From JAICJC01 sp963709425 (GTDB lineage Bacteria > Actinomycetota > Thermoleophilia > Gaiellales > JAICJC01), in the NCBI GenBank assembly GCA_963709425.1, contig CAVPWG010000001.1, positions 186,001-250,000 of the forward strand: DNA of 64,000 nt, written 5' to 3'. The notes beneath the pieces were generated by a model. The model was not told the origin of the DNA. It did not search any database and saw only the letters and a list, made by a program, of their open reading frames with translations. Numbering within the stretch: position 1 is the stretch's first letter; each line of letters starts with the position of its first letter. Shown here in pieces: positions 23,021 through 31,777 of the stretch. A program made the position numbers and the translations under genes.

Positions 23021-23224
23021 TCAGGCGAGGGCGCGGACGGCGCTGGCCTGCAGGCCCTTCGGGCCCTGCACGACCTCGAACTCGACACGCTGGCCCTCGG
23101 CCAGGGTCTTGTAGCCGTCCGACTGGATCTCGGAGAAGTGGACGAACACGTCCTCGGCCCCATCCTGCGAGATGAAGCCGTATCCCTTCTCGTTGCTGAA
23201 CCACTTCACGGTGCCTTCTGCCAC
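23021..23224 (-). CDS. csp: Cold-shock domain protein
   Basis: A 67-residue CspA-type RNA chaperone. RNP1 and RNP2 are visible as KGYGFISQ and VFVHFSEI, and the start is TVKWFSNEKGYG after the first codons VAEG. I chose the GTG at 23224, preceded by GGAAGGAC at a suitable distance; a longer frame to 23254 adds ten residues not found in the family. It lies between folD and gatC, both on the same strand. Confidence 0.93.
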   Translation of the reverse strand: MAEGTVKWFSNEKGYGFISQDGAEDVFVHFSEIQSDGYKTLAEGQRVEFEVVQGPKGLQASAVRALA

Positions 23225-23275
23225 CTTGCAGTCCTTCCTCGAACTCCCGGCCATCCGCCGGTCGCGGCGAGCATA

Positions 23276-24127
23276 TCAAGCCGAAAGGCGGGCCGTGGCT
23301 GCGTTCACGGTGTTGCGAAGAAGCATCGCAATCGTCATCGGACCGACCCCTCCGGGGACGGGTGTGATGGCCCCGGCGACCTCGCTCGCGGAGGGGAAGT
23401 GCACGTCTCCGCGGAGCCCGTCGTCCGTGCGGTTCACGCCGACGTCGATGACCGTCGCGCCGGGCTTCACCATGTCGCCGGTGATCATCTCTGGGCGCCC
23501 GACGGCTGCGATCAGGACGTCCGCCCCGCGGGTCACCGCCGGGAGGTCGCGCGTGCGCGAGTGACACACCGTGACGGTGGCGCTGCGGTGGAGGAGCAGG
23601 AGCGCCACGGGCTTGCCCACGATGTCCGACCGGCCGACGACGACCGCGCTCGCTCCCTCGAGCTCGACGCCTGTGCGATCGAGGAGCTCCATCACACCTT
23701 TGGGCGTGCACGCGACCATGCCCGGCTGGTTCGCGACGAGGCGGCCGACGTTCAGCGGGTGGAAGCCGTCGACGTCCTTCGCCGGGTCGATCCGCTCCAG
23801 CACCTCTTTGAAGTTGAGCCCCGCCGGAAGCGGCGCCTGCACCAGGATCCCGTCGACCCGGTCGTCGGCGTTCATCCGGTCGACCATCTCGAGCACCTCG
23901 TGCTGGGTCGAAGTCGCGGGCATCGGCTCGTGGAACGACTCCATCCCGGCCTCGCGACACGCCGTGATCTTGTTGCGCACATAGACCTCCGACGCGGGGT
24001 CCTCACCGACCAGGATCGTCACGAGCCCTGCTCGATGCCCCGTGCGCTCCTCGAGCGCGGCCGCATCCAGAGCCACCTGCGCGCGTACGTCCGCGGCGAC
24101 CGCCTTGCCGTCGATGATCGCCGCCAT
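23276..24127 (-). CDS. folD: Bifunctional methylenetetrahydrofolate dehydrogenase/cyclohydrolase
   Basis: A 283-residue FolD, interconverting methylene-, methenyl- and 10-formyl-tetrahydrofolate. Family segments: VGEDPASEVYVRNKITACREAG with the catalytic Lys, DGILVQAPLP, PAKDVDGFHPLNVGRL, the dinucleotide loop VVGRSDIVGKPVALLLL, and the end PVPGGVGPMTIAMLLRNTV. I use the ATG at 24127 (MAAIIDGKAVAADVRAQ); the longer frame upstream is the leader of the pilus genes read backwards. Confidence 0.95.
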   Translation of the reverse strand: MAAIIDGKAVAADVRAQVALDAAALEERTGHRAGLVTILVGEDPASEVYVRNKITACREAGMESFHEPMPATSTQHEVLEMVDRMNADDRVDGILVQAPLPAGLNFKEVLERIDPAKDVDGFHPLNVGRLVANQPGMVACTPKGVMELLDRTGVELEGASAVVVGRSDIVGKPVALLLLHRSATVTVCHSRTRDLPAVTRGADVLIAAVGRPEMITGDMVKPGATVIDVGVNRTDDGLRGDVHFPSASEVAGAITPVPGGVGPMTIAMLLRNTVNAATARLSA

Positions 24128-24167
24128 GGCGAAACACCATATCCCAGGTCCGGCGCATTGGTGCCCC

Positions 24168-24290
24168 GAACGGGGGAACTTGGCTGCCAGGGTCTTGCAG
24201 AACCGGGCCCGGTCCCCGACTCTGGGTGAGAACCCACGGCCGGCACCCCGCTGACCGCGGGAGGCCATCTCCCCCGATCGGGCCTCAACT
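24168..24290 (+). promoter_or_regulatory. Structured leader upstream of the Tad pilus genes, possible c-di-AMP-type riboswitch
   Basis: GC-rich leader ending about 13-37 nt before the TadE start. Visible pairings: GGTGCC with GGCACC closing the domain, a TGGGT-GAGA-ACCCA hairpin with a GNRA loop, CCCGC/GCGGG and GAGGCC/GGCCTC downstream. Order of the short blocks CGGGGGAAC, GGGTGAGAAC and CGCTGACCGCGGGAGGC recalls the ydaO/yuaA (c-di-AMP) aptamer, but several consensus bases differ. The identification is from memory and unproven; a plain attenuator or an unknown RNA is equally possible. Confidence 0.35.
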
Positions 24291-24302
24291 TCACGACGTC
24301 TG

Positions 24303-24737
24303 ATGCCGAAACACCTTTCGATCATGCCCCGACGCACGCTACGAAACCAGCGCGGCCAGGCGGTGACCGAGTTCGCGGTCATCCTGCCGGTCCTCCTGCT
24401 CGTCCTGCTTGCGATCTACCAGTTCGGGGTTGTGTTCAATAACTACATCCAGGTGACGGCGTCTGCCCGCGAGGGCGCCCGCAAGGCGGCTGTCAGCCGG
24501 ACCAACGGCAACTGCGCGGCCGTCCAGGCCATCGCGATCAGCGCAGCTCGCTCGGCGGCTCCCGGACTGAACCAGTCGACGATGGGTGTGACGGTCACCG
24601 CCACCTGCACCAACAACGCCTACGCGCCCGGCACCGATACCACGGTGACCGTGACGTATCCCTACGCGGTCTCGATCCTCGGCAAGGTCGTGGCCTCGGG
24701 GAACCTCACCTCCTCGACAACCATGCGCGAGGAGTGA
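24303..24737 (+). CDS. tadE: TadE-like pilus-assembly protein (minor pseudopilin)
   Basis: A 144-residue protein with the TadE signature: a short basic N-terminus, then RGQAVTEFAVILPVLLLVLL, a hydrophobic N-terminal helix with the Glu-x-x-x-Pro pattern characteristic of TadE/TadF pseudopilins. The rest is a small extracytoplasmic domain rich in Ser, Thr and Ala with four cysteines. An alternative ATG at 24327 (MPRRTLRNQRGQ) is closer to the conserved part and may be the true start; neither has a strong ribosome-binding site. First gene of the Tad cluster, 204 bp before cpaB. Confidence 0.85.
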   Translation: MPKHLSIMPRRTLRNQRGQAVTEFAVILPVLLLVLLAIYQFGVVFNNYIQVTASAREGARKAAVSRTNGNCAAVQAIAISAARSAAPGLNQSTMGVTVTATCTNNAYAPGTDTTVTVTYPYAVSILGKVVASGNLTSSTTMREE

Positions 24738-24941
24738 CCCGGGCGCGGCACTCCCGCCGCACCCACTGAAGTCCTGTCCCGGAGCGTCCCACCACGCGTC
24801 CCCGGGACGTGTTCGGAACCTCCGTCTCGCACCCTGCGAGCGGGTCCCAACGGCCGTCGCGTGCAGCCTAAAGTCGCCGCCCGCGTGTGCCGATAGCAGA
24901 TCAGTTACGTCCCGTCATCTTTCTCCACGAGAGGCTGCCGC
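24738..24941 (+). other. Gap between tadE and cpaB, no gene
   Basis: About 200 bp without a credible reading frame. It holds a 7-bp inverted repeat, GTCCCGG (24776-24782) and CCGGGAC (24802-24808), that could form a hairpin after tadE, but no U-run follows. GAGAGGC just before the cpaB ATG serves as a ribosome-binding site. No Flp pilin gene was found here. Confidence 0.5.
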
Positions 24942-25778
24942 ATGACCTACAGCGTCCGCAATATCGTCATCGCGCTCGTCCTGGCCGCGGTCGCGGCGGG
25001 CCTGGTGATCCTTTACACCGGCAACGTCCAGAAGCAGGCGCACGACAGCCAGCAGAATGTGACTGTCGTCGTCGCCAAGTCGGCCATCGCCGCCGGCAGC
25101 CCCGTCAAGGAGCTCGTCGACACGAGCGCGTTCGAGACGCGTCAGGTCGTCCAGCGCGACGTCGTGCCCGGCGCCTACGCGTCCATCGACTCGCTGAACA
25201 AGGATCTCGCCACCGCGGGCCCCATCACCGCCGGCTCGCAGATCACTCCGTCGATGTTCACCGAAGGCACGAGCGCGCCGATCGCCTCGCAGATCTCGGG
25301 CACGATGCGCGCCGTCCAGGTCGCGTACAACCCGAACCGGGTGCTCGACGGAACGCTCCGCGCCGGCGACCACGTGGACGTGATCGTGGAGTTCACGGTG
25401 CAGTCCTCCAAGAACGACAGCGCCTACACGACACAGGATGCGTCTCGCGTCCTCATGACGAACGTCCAGGTGCTCTCGACCAAGGCCGACGGCGTCGCCG
25501 CTACCGCCCTGACCGCCGACTCCGACACGAGCGGTGGCCAGGGATCCGCCGACGGCTCCCAGGGCGCCGCGATGATCCTCGCGATCCCGCAGGAGCAGCT
25601 GGCCGGATTCAACCTCGCCCGCGAGAAGGGCAGCCTCTGGTACGCCGTCCGGCCCACCAGCGGATCCCAGGACTCCAACACCGTCGTCGCGACGCCGTGC
25701 AGCATCCTCGGCGCCGGACTCAGCGTGACCCAGATCAAGACCTACCTGCCCGTCTGCATCTCGAAGGGTGTGAAGTAA
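24942..25778 (+). CDS. cpaB: Flp pilus assembly protein CpaB/RcpC
   Basis: A 278-residue membrane-anchored protein: one N-terminal transmembrane helix (residues 7-25, IVIALVLAAVAAGLVILY) followed by a SAF domain (VTVVVAKSAIAAGSPVKELV) and the CpaB C-terminal part (RAGDHVDVIVEF, AMILAIPQEQLAGFNLARE). Family members sit in the cell envelope and help assemble Tad pili, perhaps by binding carbohydrate. It is the second gene of the cluster, 3 bp ahead of cpaE. Confidence 0.9.
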   Translation: MTYSVRNIVIALVLAAVAAGLVILYTGNVQKQAHDSQQNVTVVVAKSAIAAGSPVKELVDTSAFETRQVVQRDVVPGAYASIDSLNKDLATAGPITAGSQITPSMFTEGTSAPIASQISGTMRAVQVAYNPNRVLDGTLRAGDHVDVIVEFTVQSSKNDSAYTTQDASRVLMTNVQVLSTKADGVAATALTADSDTSGGQGSADGSQGAAMILAIPQEQLAGFNLAREKGSLWYAVRPTSGSQDSNTVVATPCSILGAGLSVTQIKTYLPVCISKGVK

Positions 25779-25781
25779 CCA

Positions 25782-26975
25782 ATGAGCAATCCGTCCCCGA
25801 TCAAGGTCTTCATCACAGGCGCCGCCAACGGGCTGGCCGAGGTCCGCGAGGGCCTGGCCGACCACCCCGAGGTGGAGCTGGTGGGCACCGCAGCCGACCC
25901 GACCAAGGCCGGCGGCAAGCTCGCCGAGTCCGCCGCTCAGGTGATCCTTCACGGCACCACTGCGACGGACAATGTGCCCACCGCTGAGATCGAGGCGATC
26001 CGCGCGGTCACCGCTGCGCCGATCGTCCTCGTCACCTCGGCCTCTGCGCATCACATCCTGTCCGAGGCGCTCCAGGTCGGCATCTTCGACGTCGTCCTCC
26101 TGCCGCAGCTCACCGACAGCGTCGTCTTCACCATCAAGAAGGCGAACTCGCTGGCGGCGGGCCGCTCGGGTGGCGCCCCCGGCAAGGCCTCCCAGCACGT
26201 CGAGGGCAAGGTCGTGACGGTGTTCGCCCCCAAGGGCGGCGCCGGCAAGACGGTGCTGGCCTCGAACCTCGCGGTCGTGTTCGCCCGCAAGCAGGAGCGC
26301 CGCACCCTCCTGCTCGACCTGGACCTCCAGTTCGGCGACGCGGCGATCATGATGGGCATCGAGCCGGAGAAGACGATCTACGACCTCGTCATGGCCCGGC
26401 GCGAGCTCGATCCCGACGCACTGGCGGGCTACGTCACCGCCCACCAGTCGGGCGTGCACGTCCTCCCCGCGCCGCTTCGGCCCGAGGATGCCGAGCTCGT
26501 GACCGAGGAGCGTCTCGGCCACCTGTTCGCCGTCGCCAAGGAGAGCTACGACGTCGTCGTCGTCGACACGCCGCCGTTCTTCCACGGCCCGGTGCTCTCG
26601 ACGCTCGACCGCACCGACCAGCTCCTGCTCGTCGCGTCGCTCGACGTGCCGGCGATCAAGAACATCAAGCTCACGCTTCAGACGCTCGATCTCCTGCACT
26701 ACCCCAAGGAGCGCCGCCACCTGCTGCTCAACCGCACCGGCTCCAAGGTCGGCCTGCGGCCGGCCGAGGTGGAGCGGGCCCTCGACATGAAGGTCGAGTT
26801 CGAGGTGCCGAGCGAGCGCGACGTGCCGGTCTCGATCAACCGCGGCGTGCCGATCGCGCTGGCCAACCCGCGTGCCGGCGTCGTCAAGGCGCTGGCTGAG
26901 ATCGCCGACAAGCTCGTGCCGATGCGCACCCCGACGACCGACGAGAAGAAGAAGCCCAAGCGGCTCGGAAGGTAG
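25782..26975 (+). CDS. cpaE: CpaE/TadZ-type pilus localisation ATPase
   Basis: A 397-residue TadZ/CpaE protein. Residues 5-125 form an atypical receiver-like domain (IKVFITGAANGLAEVREGL, then PIVLVTSASAHHIL). From residue 143 a MinD/ParA-type ATPase follows, with deviant Walker A KGGAGKT (151-157), LLLDLDLQFGD and VVVVDTPPFF. TadZ proteins place the Tad machine at a cell pole or a focus. The lysine-rich C-terminus (EKKKPKR) may bind membrane or DNA. Three bp separate it from cpaB and 7 from cpaF. Confidence 0.92.
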   Translation: MSNPSPIKVFITGAANGLAEVREGLADHPEVELVGTAADPTKAGGKLAESAAQVILHGTTATDNVPTAEIEAIRAVTAAPIVLVTSASAHHILSEALQVGIFDVVLLPQLTDSVVFTIKKANSLAAGRSGGAPGKASQHVEGKVVTVFAPKGGAGKTVLASNLAVVFARKQERRTLLLDLDLQFGDAAIMMGIEPEKTIYDLVMARRELDPDALAGYVTAHQSGVHVLPAPLRPEDAELVTEERLGHLFAVAKESYDVVVVDTPPFFHGPVLSTLDRTDQLLLVASLDVPAIKNIKLTLQTLDLLHYPKERRHLLLNRTGSKVGLRPAEVERALDMKVEFEVPSERDVPVSINRGVPIALANPRAGVVKALAEIADKLVPMRTPTTDEKKKPKRLGR

Positions 26976-26982
26976 GTAGACG

Positions 26983-28413
26983 ATGTCGCTGCATTCCCGG
27001 ATCCAGGTCGCGGGCCAGTCCGACGAGCCCGAGGCGAACGAGGCCAAGGAGGCCGCCGAGCGCGCCTCCGTCGTCGCCGATCCGTTTGCCGAACTGAAGA
27101 CGCGCGTCCACAAGGAGATCATCCCGCGCCTCGGCCCCCGTCTCTTCAACCAGGACGGCAAGACCGACGGGGACCTCGAGGAGAAGGTCAACGAGGTCGT
27201 GACCGAGGTGCTGGCGGTCGAGAAGACGCCGCTCACCCGGCAGGAGCGCCAGGACATCATCCGGCAGATCACGGACGACATCCTGGGCTACGGGCCGCTC
27301 GAGCCCTTCCTGCGTGACGAGTCCATCACGGAAATCATGGTCAACGACCACAAGACGATCTACATCGAGCGCCACGGCAAGATCACGAAGACGAACGCGC
27401 AGTTCGTCGACGAGGCGCATCTGCTGCGGATCATCGACAAGATCATCAGCCGCATCGGCCGCCGGATCGACGAGTCCTCGCCGTACGTCGACGCCCGCCT
27501 GCCCGACGGCTCTCGTGTCAACGCCATCATCCCGCCGCTCGCTGTCCGCGGCTCGTCGCTCACGGTCCGGAAGTTCCGCCGCGACCCCTTCACGATGGCC
27601 GACCTGATCAAGTTCGGCACCCTGACCCACAAGTCGGGTCAGTTCCTCGAGGCGTGCGTCCGCGGCAAGCTGAACGTGCTCATCTCGGGCGGTACCGGCT
27701 CCGGTAAGACCACGACCCTGAACGTGCTCTCCTCGGCCATTCCGTCCGACGAGCGCATCATCACGGTCGAGGACGCTGCCGAGCTCCAGCTCAAGCAGGA
27801 TCACGTGATCACGCTCGAGTCTCGTCCGGCGAACATCGAGGGCAAGGGCCAGGTCACCATCCGCGACCTCGTCCGCAACACCCTGCGCATGCGGCCCGAC
27901 CGGATCATCGTCGGGGAGTGCCGAGGCGCCGAGGCCGTGGACATGCTCCAGGCCATGAACACGGGCCACGATGGCTCGCTGACGACGATTCACGCGAACA
28001 ATCCGCGCGATGCCCTCGCCAGGACCGAGACGCTCGTGCTCACGGCCGGCGTCGAGCTCCCGCTGCGCGCGATCCGCGAGCAGATCTCGAGCGCGTTCGA
28101 CCTGATCGTTCAGGTCAACCGCCTCGTGGACGGCACCCGCCGTATCACCCACGTGACCGAGGTGCTCCGCATGGAGTCCGACGTCGTGACGCTGCAGGAC
28201 ATCTTTCTCGCCAAGCCGGTCGACGAGGCGGGCGCGAACCAGGATGCCGGCCACCGGCTCCTCGGTCCGCTGACCTGCACGGGGCTCAAGCCCCACTTCC
28301 TCGACAAGATGGCCTCGAACGGGGTCAACCTGCCGCCGAACTTCTTCCAGGAAGAGTCCGGCGAGCGTGCGGCATCGTCCAGCGGGATCTTCGGACGGGC
28401 GGTCGGCGAGTGA
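26983..28413 (+). CDS. cpaF: Tad secretion ATPase CpaF/TadA
   Basis: A 476-residue type II/IV secretion ATPase powering Tad pilus assembly. It has the CpaF N-terminal domain (LGYGPLEPFLRDESITEIMV), Walker A GGTGSGKTT (236-244), Asp box and Walker B in MRPDRIIVGECRGAEA, and the His box in GHDGSLTTIHANNPRDAL. Its TGA overlaps the next ATG as TGATG, so ATPase and inner-membrane platform are coupled. Length is normal for CpaF, with a C-terminal tail of about 60 residues. Confidence 0.95.
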   Translation: MSLHSRIQVAGQSDEPEANEAKEAAERASVVADPFAELKTRVHKEIIPRLGPRLFNQDGKTDGDLEEKVNEVVTEVLAVEKTPLTRQERQDIIRQITDDILGYGPLEPFLRDESITEIMVNDHKTIYIERHGKITKTNAQFVDEAHLLRIIDKIISRIGRRIDESSPYVDARLPDGSRVNAIIPPLAVRGSSLTVRKFRRDPFTMADLIKFGTLTHKSGQFLEACVRGKLNVLISGGTGSGKTTTLNVLSSAIPSDERIITVEDAAELQLKQDHVITLESRPANIEGKGQVTIRDLVRNTLRMRPDRIIVGECRGAEAVDMLQAMNTGHDGSLTTIHANNPRDALARTETLVLTAGVELPLRAIREQISSAFDLIVQVNRLVDGTRRITHVTEVLRMESDVVTLQDIFLAKPVDEAGANQDAGHRLLGPLTCTGLKPHFLDKMASNGVNLPPNFFQEESGERAASSSGIFGRAVGE

Positions 28414-30302
28414 TGGGCCGGCGGCGCACAGCGGCCGCGCTGGCGGTTATGAGCGTCTGTGCCCTCGTCGGGGCAGGCAGCTCCGCCGCGGCGCAGCAGG
28501 CCATCGTCGTGAAGACGGTCGACACGAAGCACTTCCCCGCGGTCACGGTGACCGTGCAGACGCCCACACCCGGCCCCGCGCCGGACTTCGCAGTGAAGGA
28601 GAACGGGCTCAACACGTCCGTGAACCTCCAGGATGCCGGCGCCGCCGCGGCGATCGCCGTCGCCGTCGACACGTCGAACAGCATGGCCGGCCAGAAGATC
28701 GCCGACGCCAAGGCCGCCGCCGCCCGGTTCGTACGGTCGCTCCAGGCGGGCGACGAGCTCGCAGTGTTCGGCTTCGGCGCCCAGCCCTACGTGGGCACGG
28801 CATTCCCGGCCAACCCGGTGACAGCCGCCACCGCGCTCTCCCAGCTCGGAACCGGTGGGGATCCCGGCACGGCCATCTACGGCTCGGTCAAGATGGCATC
28901 CGAGGCCCTCGCCAAGGAGCCGGCGCAGAAGCACGTGCTCATCGTCATGTCCGACGGTGCGTCGCAGAACGACACCGCGACGCTCGCCGAGGCGGCCGCT
29001 GCGGCCAAGGCCGCACACGCGACGGTATACGCCGTCTCGATCGGCGGCAACGCGCAGGCGCTCGCGCAGCTCCGGCAGCTGACCGATCCGACGGGCGGGC
29101 AGGCCATCGCCGCCGTCGACACGTCGGCGCTGGACGCCGCCTACCAGAAGATCTCCGACAACCTCGGGTCGACCTTCACGTTCACCTACAGCAGCCTGGC
29201 CCAGAAGGGGGCCAAGATCAACCTGCAGGTGAGCGCGCCCGGCATGGGCCCCGGCACGTCCGCGTTCGCGGCGCCGGGCACGCCCGGCTCCGGCTCGTCC
29301 GGCAGCGGGCCGATCGTGAAGCTCCCGACGAGCCCTGCGGGCCGCGCGATGATCGCCGGCGTCGCCGCGCTCTTCGTCCTGCTCGGGGGCCTCATCGTCC
29401 TGTCGTCGAAGCCCGGCTTCTCGGCCACGAAGCGGATCGCGCCGTACACGGAGCAGAAGCGCAAGGCCGCCGAGGTGATGGGCTTCGGCCCCGCCAAGAT
29501 CTCGGTGCTGCACCAGCTCTACATCGCGACCGAGAAGATCGGCGGATCGTTCAACTACTGGAAGCGCCTGACCTATCGCCTCGAGCAGGCCGACCTGCCG
29601 CTGCGGACGGCCGAGGTCATGTACATCCAGATGGGTGCGTCGCTTTTCCTCGGCCTGGTCGGCAAGTTGGCGCTGGGCCTGAGCGGGTTCCTCGTCCTCC
29701 TGCCGCTCGGCCTGGGGGTCGCGATCCCGGCGCTCTTCGTCAAGTTCTCGGCACGCCGGCGGCTGAACGCCTTCGAGGGGCAGCTGCCCGAGACGCTGAT
29801 CACGATGGCCGCCTCGCTCAAGGCCGGGCACGCGTTCAACGCCGCCCTGGCGAGCGTGGTCAAGGAGGGCGCCGAGCCAACGTCGAAGGAGCTCGCGCGC
29901 GTCTCACAGGAGATCGCGCTCGGCATGCCGTCCGAGGCGGCGCTCGAGGCGATGGCCAAGCGCATGGACTCGACCAACTTCGGGTTCGTCGTCATGGCCG
30001 TCAACATCCAGCGCACGGTCGGCGGCTCCCTCGCGGAGATCCTCGACATGGTGGCCGACACGGTCCGCCAGCGCCAGCAGTTCAGCCGCAAGGTGAAGGC
30101 GCTCACGGCCCAGGGCCGCATGTCCGCCTACGTGCTCGTCGCGATGCCGTTCCTCATGGGCCTCGCCATCTTCGCCCTCAACCCGAAGTACATGTCGGTG
30201 CTCTTCACGACGAGCGCCGGCAAGGTCATGATCGGCATGTCGCTGGTCATGATGGCGATCGGTGGGGCCATTATCCGCAAGATCGTGAGCTTCAAGGGGT
30301 AG
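28413..30302 (+). CDS. tadB: von Willebrand A domain fused to TadB inner-membrane platform protein
   Basis: A 629-residue two-part protein. Residues 1-27 form a signal-peptide-like helix. Residues about 80-260 form a VWA domain with a complete MIDAS start DTSNS (86-90) and later SDGAS. A Gly/Ser/Pro linker (280-300) leads to a transmembrane helix (311-331). The rest is TadB: two hydrophobic stretches (405-445), the T2SSF domain (GQLPETLITMAASLKAGHAF at 456-475), and two C-terminal helices. The VWA part would face outward, where it could bind ligand or pilin while TadB drives assembly with CpaF. The longer frame beginning at 27918 is a shadow of cpaF. Confidence 0.9.
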   Translation: MGRRRTAAALAVMSVCALVGAGSSAAAQQAIVVKTVDTKHFPAVTVTVQTPTPGPAPDFAVKENGLNTSVNLQDAGAAAAIAVAVDTSNSMAGQKIADAKAAAARFVRSLQAGDELAVFGFGAQPYVGTAFPANPVTAATALSQLGTGGDPGTAIYGSVKMASEALAKEPAQKHVLIVMSDGASQNDTATLAEAAAAAKAAHATVYAVSIGGNAQALAQLRQLTDPTGGQAIAAVDTSALDAAYQKISDNLGSTFTFTYSSLAQKGAKINLQVSAPGMGPGTSAFAAPGTPGSGSSGSGPIVKLPTSPAGRAMIAGVAALFVLLGGLIVLSSKPGFSATKRIAPYTEQKRKAAEVMGFGPAKISVLHQLYIATEKIGGSFNYWKRLTYRLEQADLPLRTAEVMYIQMGASLFLGLVGKLALGLSGFLVLLPLGLGVAIPALFVKFSARRRLNAFEGQLPETLITMAASLKAGHAFNAALASVVKEGAEPTSKELARVSQEIALGMPSEAALEAMAKRMDSTNFGFVVMAVNIQRTVGGSLAEILDMVADTVRQRQQFSRKVKALTAQGRMSAYVLVAMPFLMGLAIFALNPKYMSVLFTTSAGKVMIGMSLVMMAIGGAIIRKIVSFKG

Positions 30303-30306
30303 CCGC

Positions 30307-31224
30307 ATGATCATCGTCCTCGCCATAGGAATGTTCTGCGCGTCGATCTACATGCTGCTCAGCGGCCTCACGGTCAAGCAGCGCGAGATCGCGATGACGC
30401 TTCGCAAGGCCAAGCGCTACGGCACTCGCGACCAGCGTGAGATCGAGACGCGTCGCAGCGTGAACGACCGCATCGTCGGCCCGCTGACCCAGCAGATCGC
30501 CGACATCACCCAGAAGATCCTGCCCAAGTCGGATCCGAACGAGATCCACGCCCGCCTGATGGCGTCCGGGCTCTCGCGCTCGATGTCGCCGCAGATGTAT
30601 CTGGCGCTCAAGGGCGGCCTCGTGGCCACCGCGCTCGGCCTGGGACTGATCGTGGCGCTCTCGGGCGCCGTGCCCGCCGTGCTCGGGATGCTCATCGCCC
30701 TCGGCGGCGGCGCCATGTGCTTCATCGCACCGGACTTCTTCATCAACAGCCGGGTGCGCGGCCGCCGCGAGGAGATGCGAAGCGAGCTCCCCAACGTGCT
30801 CGACCTGCTGTGCGTGTCGGTCGAGGCCGGCCTCGGGTTCGACGCCGCCGTCAGCAAGCTGAGCGAGCGGATGGAGGGCCCGCTGGTGGAGGAGTTCGGG
30901 CTCGTGCTCCACGAGATGCGGATCGGCGAGAGCCGCTCGGCCGCGCTCAAGAGCCTGTCCGACCGTGTGGACGTCCCGGAGATCGCGCAGTTCTGTCGCG
31001 CCATCATCCAGGCCGACCAGCTCGGTATCGCCCTCTCGCGCATCCTGCGCGTGCAGTCGCACGACATGCGCGTGCGGCGCCAGCTCGCAGCCGAGGAGAA
31101 GGCCATGAAGGCGCCGGTGAAGATGCTCTTCCCGACGGTGGTCTTCATCTTCCCCTCGATGTTCGTCGTCGCCCTCGGGCCGGCCGCGATCAGCCTGCTG
31201 CAGACGTTCGGCGGGGGCAAGTAG
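30307..31224 (+). CDS. tadC: Tad pilus inner-membrane platform protein TadC
   Basis: A 305-residue T2SSF-domain membrane protein, partner of TadB. It has an N-terminal transmembrane helix, a helix pair (VATALGLGLIVALSGAV and VLGMLIALGGGAMCFIA), then the T2SSF core ELPNVLDLLCVSVEAGLGFD and a final helix (TVVFIFPSMFVVALGPAAIS). It lies 4 bp after tadB and is the last gene of the cluster; no TadF, TadG, pilin or prepilin peptidase follows. Confidence 0.93.
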   Translation: MIIVLAIGMFCASIYMLLSGLTVKQREIAMTLRKAKRYGTRDQREIETRRSVNDRIVGPLTQQIADITQKILPKSDPNEIHARLMASGLSRSMSPQMYLALKGGLVATALGLGLIVALSGAVPAVLGMLIALGGGAMCFIAPDFFINSRVRGRREEMRSELPNVLDLLCVSVEAGLGFDAAVSKLSERMEGPLVEEFGLVLHEMRIGESRSAALKSLSDRVDVPEIAQFCRAIIQADQLGIALSRILRVQSHDMRVRRQLAAEEKAMKAPVKMLFPTVVFIFPSMFVVALGPAAISLLQTFGGGK

Positions 31225-31279
31225 CCCACCGAGGCGGGGCCGGCCCGACGCGGGCCGGCTGGTAGCCTTCGCTCGCCGC

Positions 31280-31350
31280 GGCGACGTGGCCGAGTGGTTA
31301 GGCAGCGGCCTGCAAAGCCGCGTACACCGGTTCGACTCCGGTCGTCGCCT
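31280..31350 (+). tRNA. tRNA-Cys (GCA)
   Basis: 71 nt with a perfect 7-bp acceptor stem (GGCGACG/CGTCGCC), an anticodon loop CTGCAAA (anticodon GCA), T-loop TTCGACT and U as discriminator base, the Cys identity element. CCA is not encoded. It lies 55 bp after tadC. Confidence 0.95.
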
Positions 31351-31529
31351 CTGGGTACTTCGGGTCCGGCGGATCGCTGCCGAGACTTGCTCGGCCCGCC
31401 TTGCCGACCGCGGCCCGATACCGCTGGTCGAGCAGCTCGACGACGATCGTCGCGAACTACCCGCGCCCTCCCTGAAGCGCTGGAGCATGAGCCGAGGCAT
31501 GGCGGCACACCGGACGTATCATCCCGAGC

Positions 31530-31745
31530 ATGTCCGGAACTGGTGCGCTCCGCCGCATCCACAACCCGCGCGGACGCTCGTGCGGGTGCCCTCCCGAGTG
31601 CTGGTGCCGGCGCACCAGGATCGGCCGGCTCGTGCGCTGGTGGTTCCCGGCTCGCTACTTCGGGCTCCGGCATGCATCGGTGCCGCCCGAATGGAAGCGC
31701 GCGATGTTCGAGAAGGGCCACGGCCCACCCGACGCGCATGGGTAG
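31530..31745 (+). CDS. Small cysteine- and arginine-rich protein of unknown function
   Basis: A 71-residue basic protein. The block NPRGRSCGCPPECWCRRT contains four cysteines in CGCPPECWC, likely a metal site or disulfide knot, followed by a basic amphipathic segment (RIGRLVRWWFPARYFG). I recall similar small proteins in related Actinobacteria but no assigned function. The 179 bp before it, after tRNA-Cys, holds no other gene. Confidence 0.5.
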   Translation: MSGTGALRRIHNPRGRSCGCPPECWCRRTRIGRLVRWWFPARYFGLRHASVPPEWKRAMFEKGHGPPDAHG

Positions 31746-31777
31746 CCCGTAGCGCCTTCGAGTAGCCTGCCAGCGGC

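Noticed and set aside
24128..24302. A ZTP or THF riboswitch for folD on the minus strand
   Set aside because: The conserved core of the ZTP aptamer (CCGCCTGGGCA) is absent on that strand and no THF-like arrangement was seen.
24915..27281. 788-residue minus-strand frame opposite cpaB, cpaE and cpaF
   Set aside because: GC-rich antisense frame; all recognisable motifs are on the plus strand.
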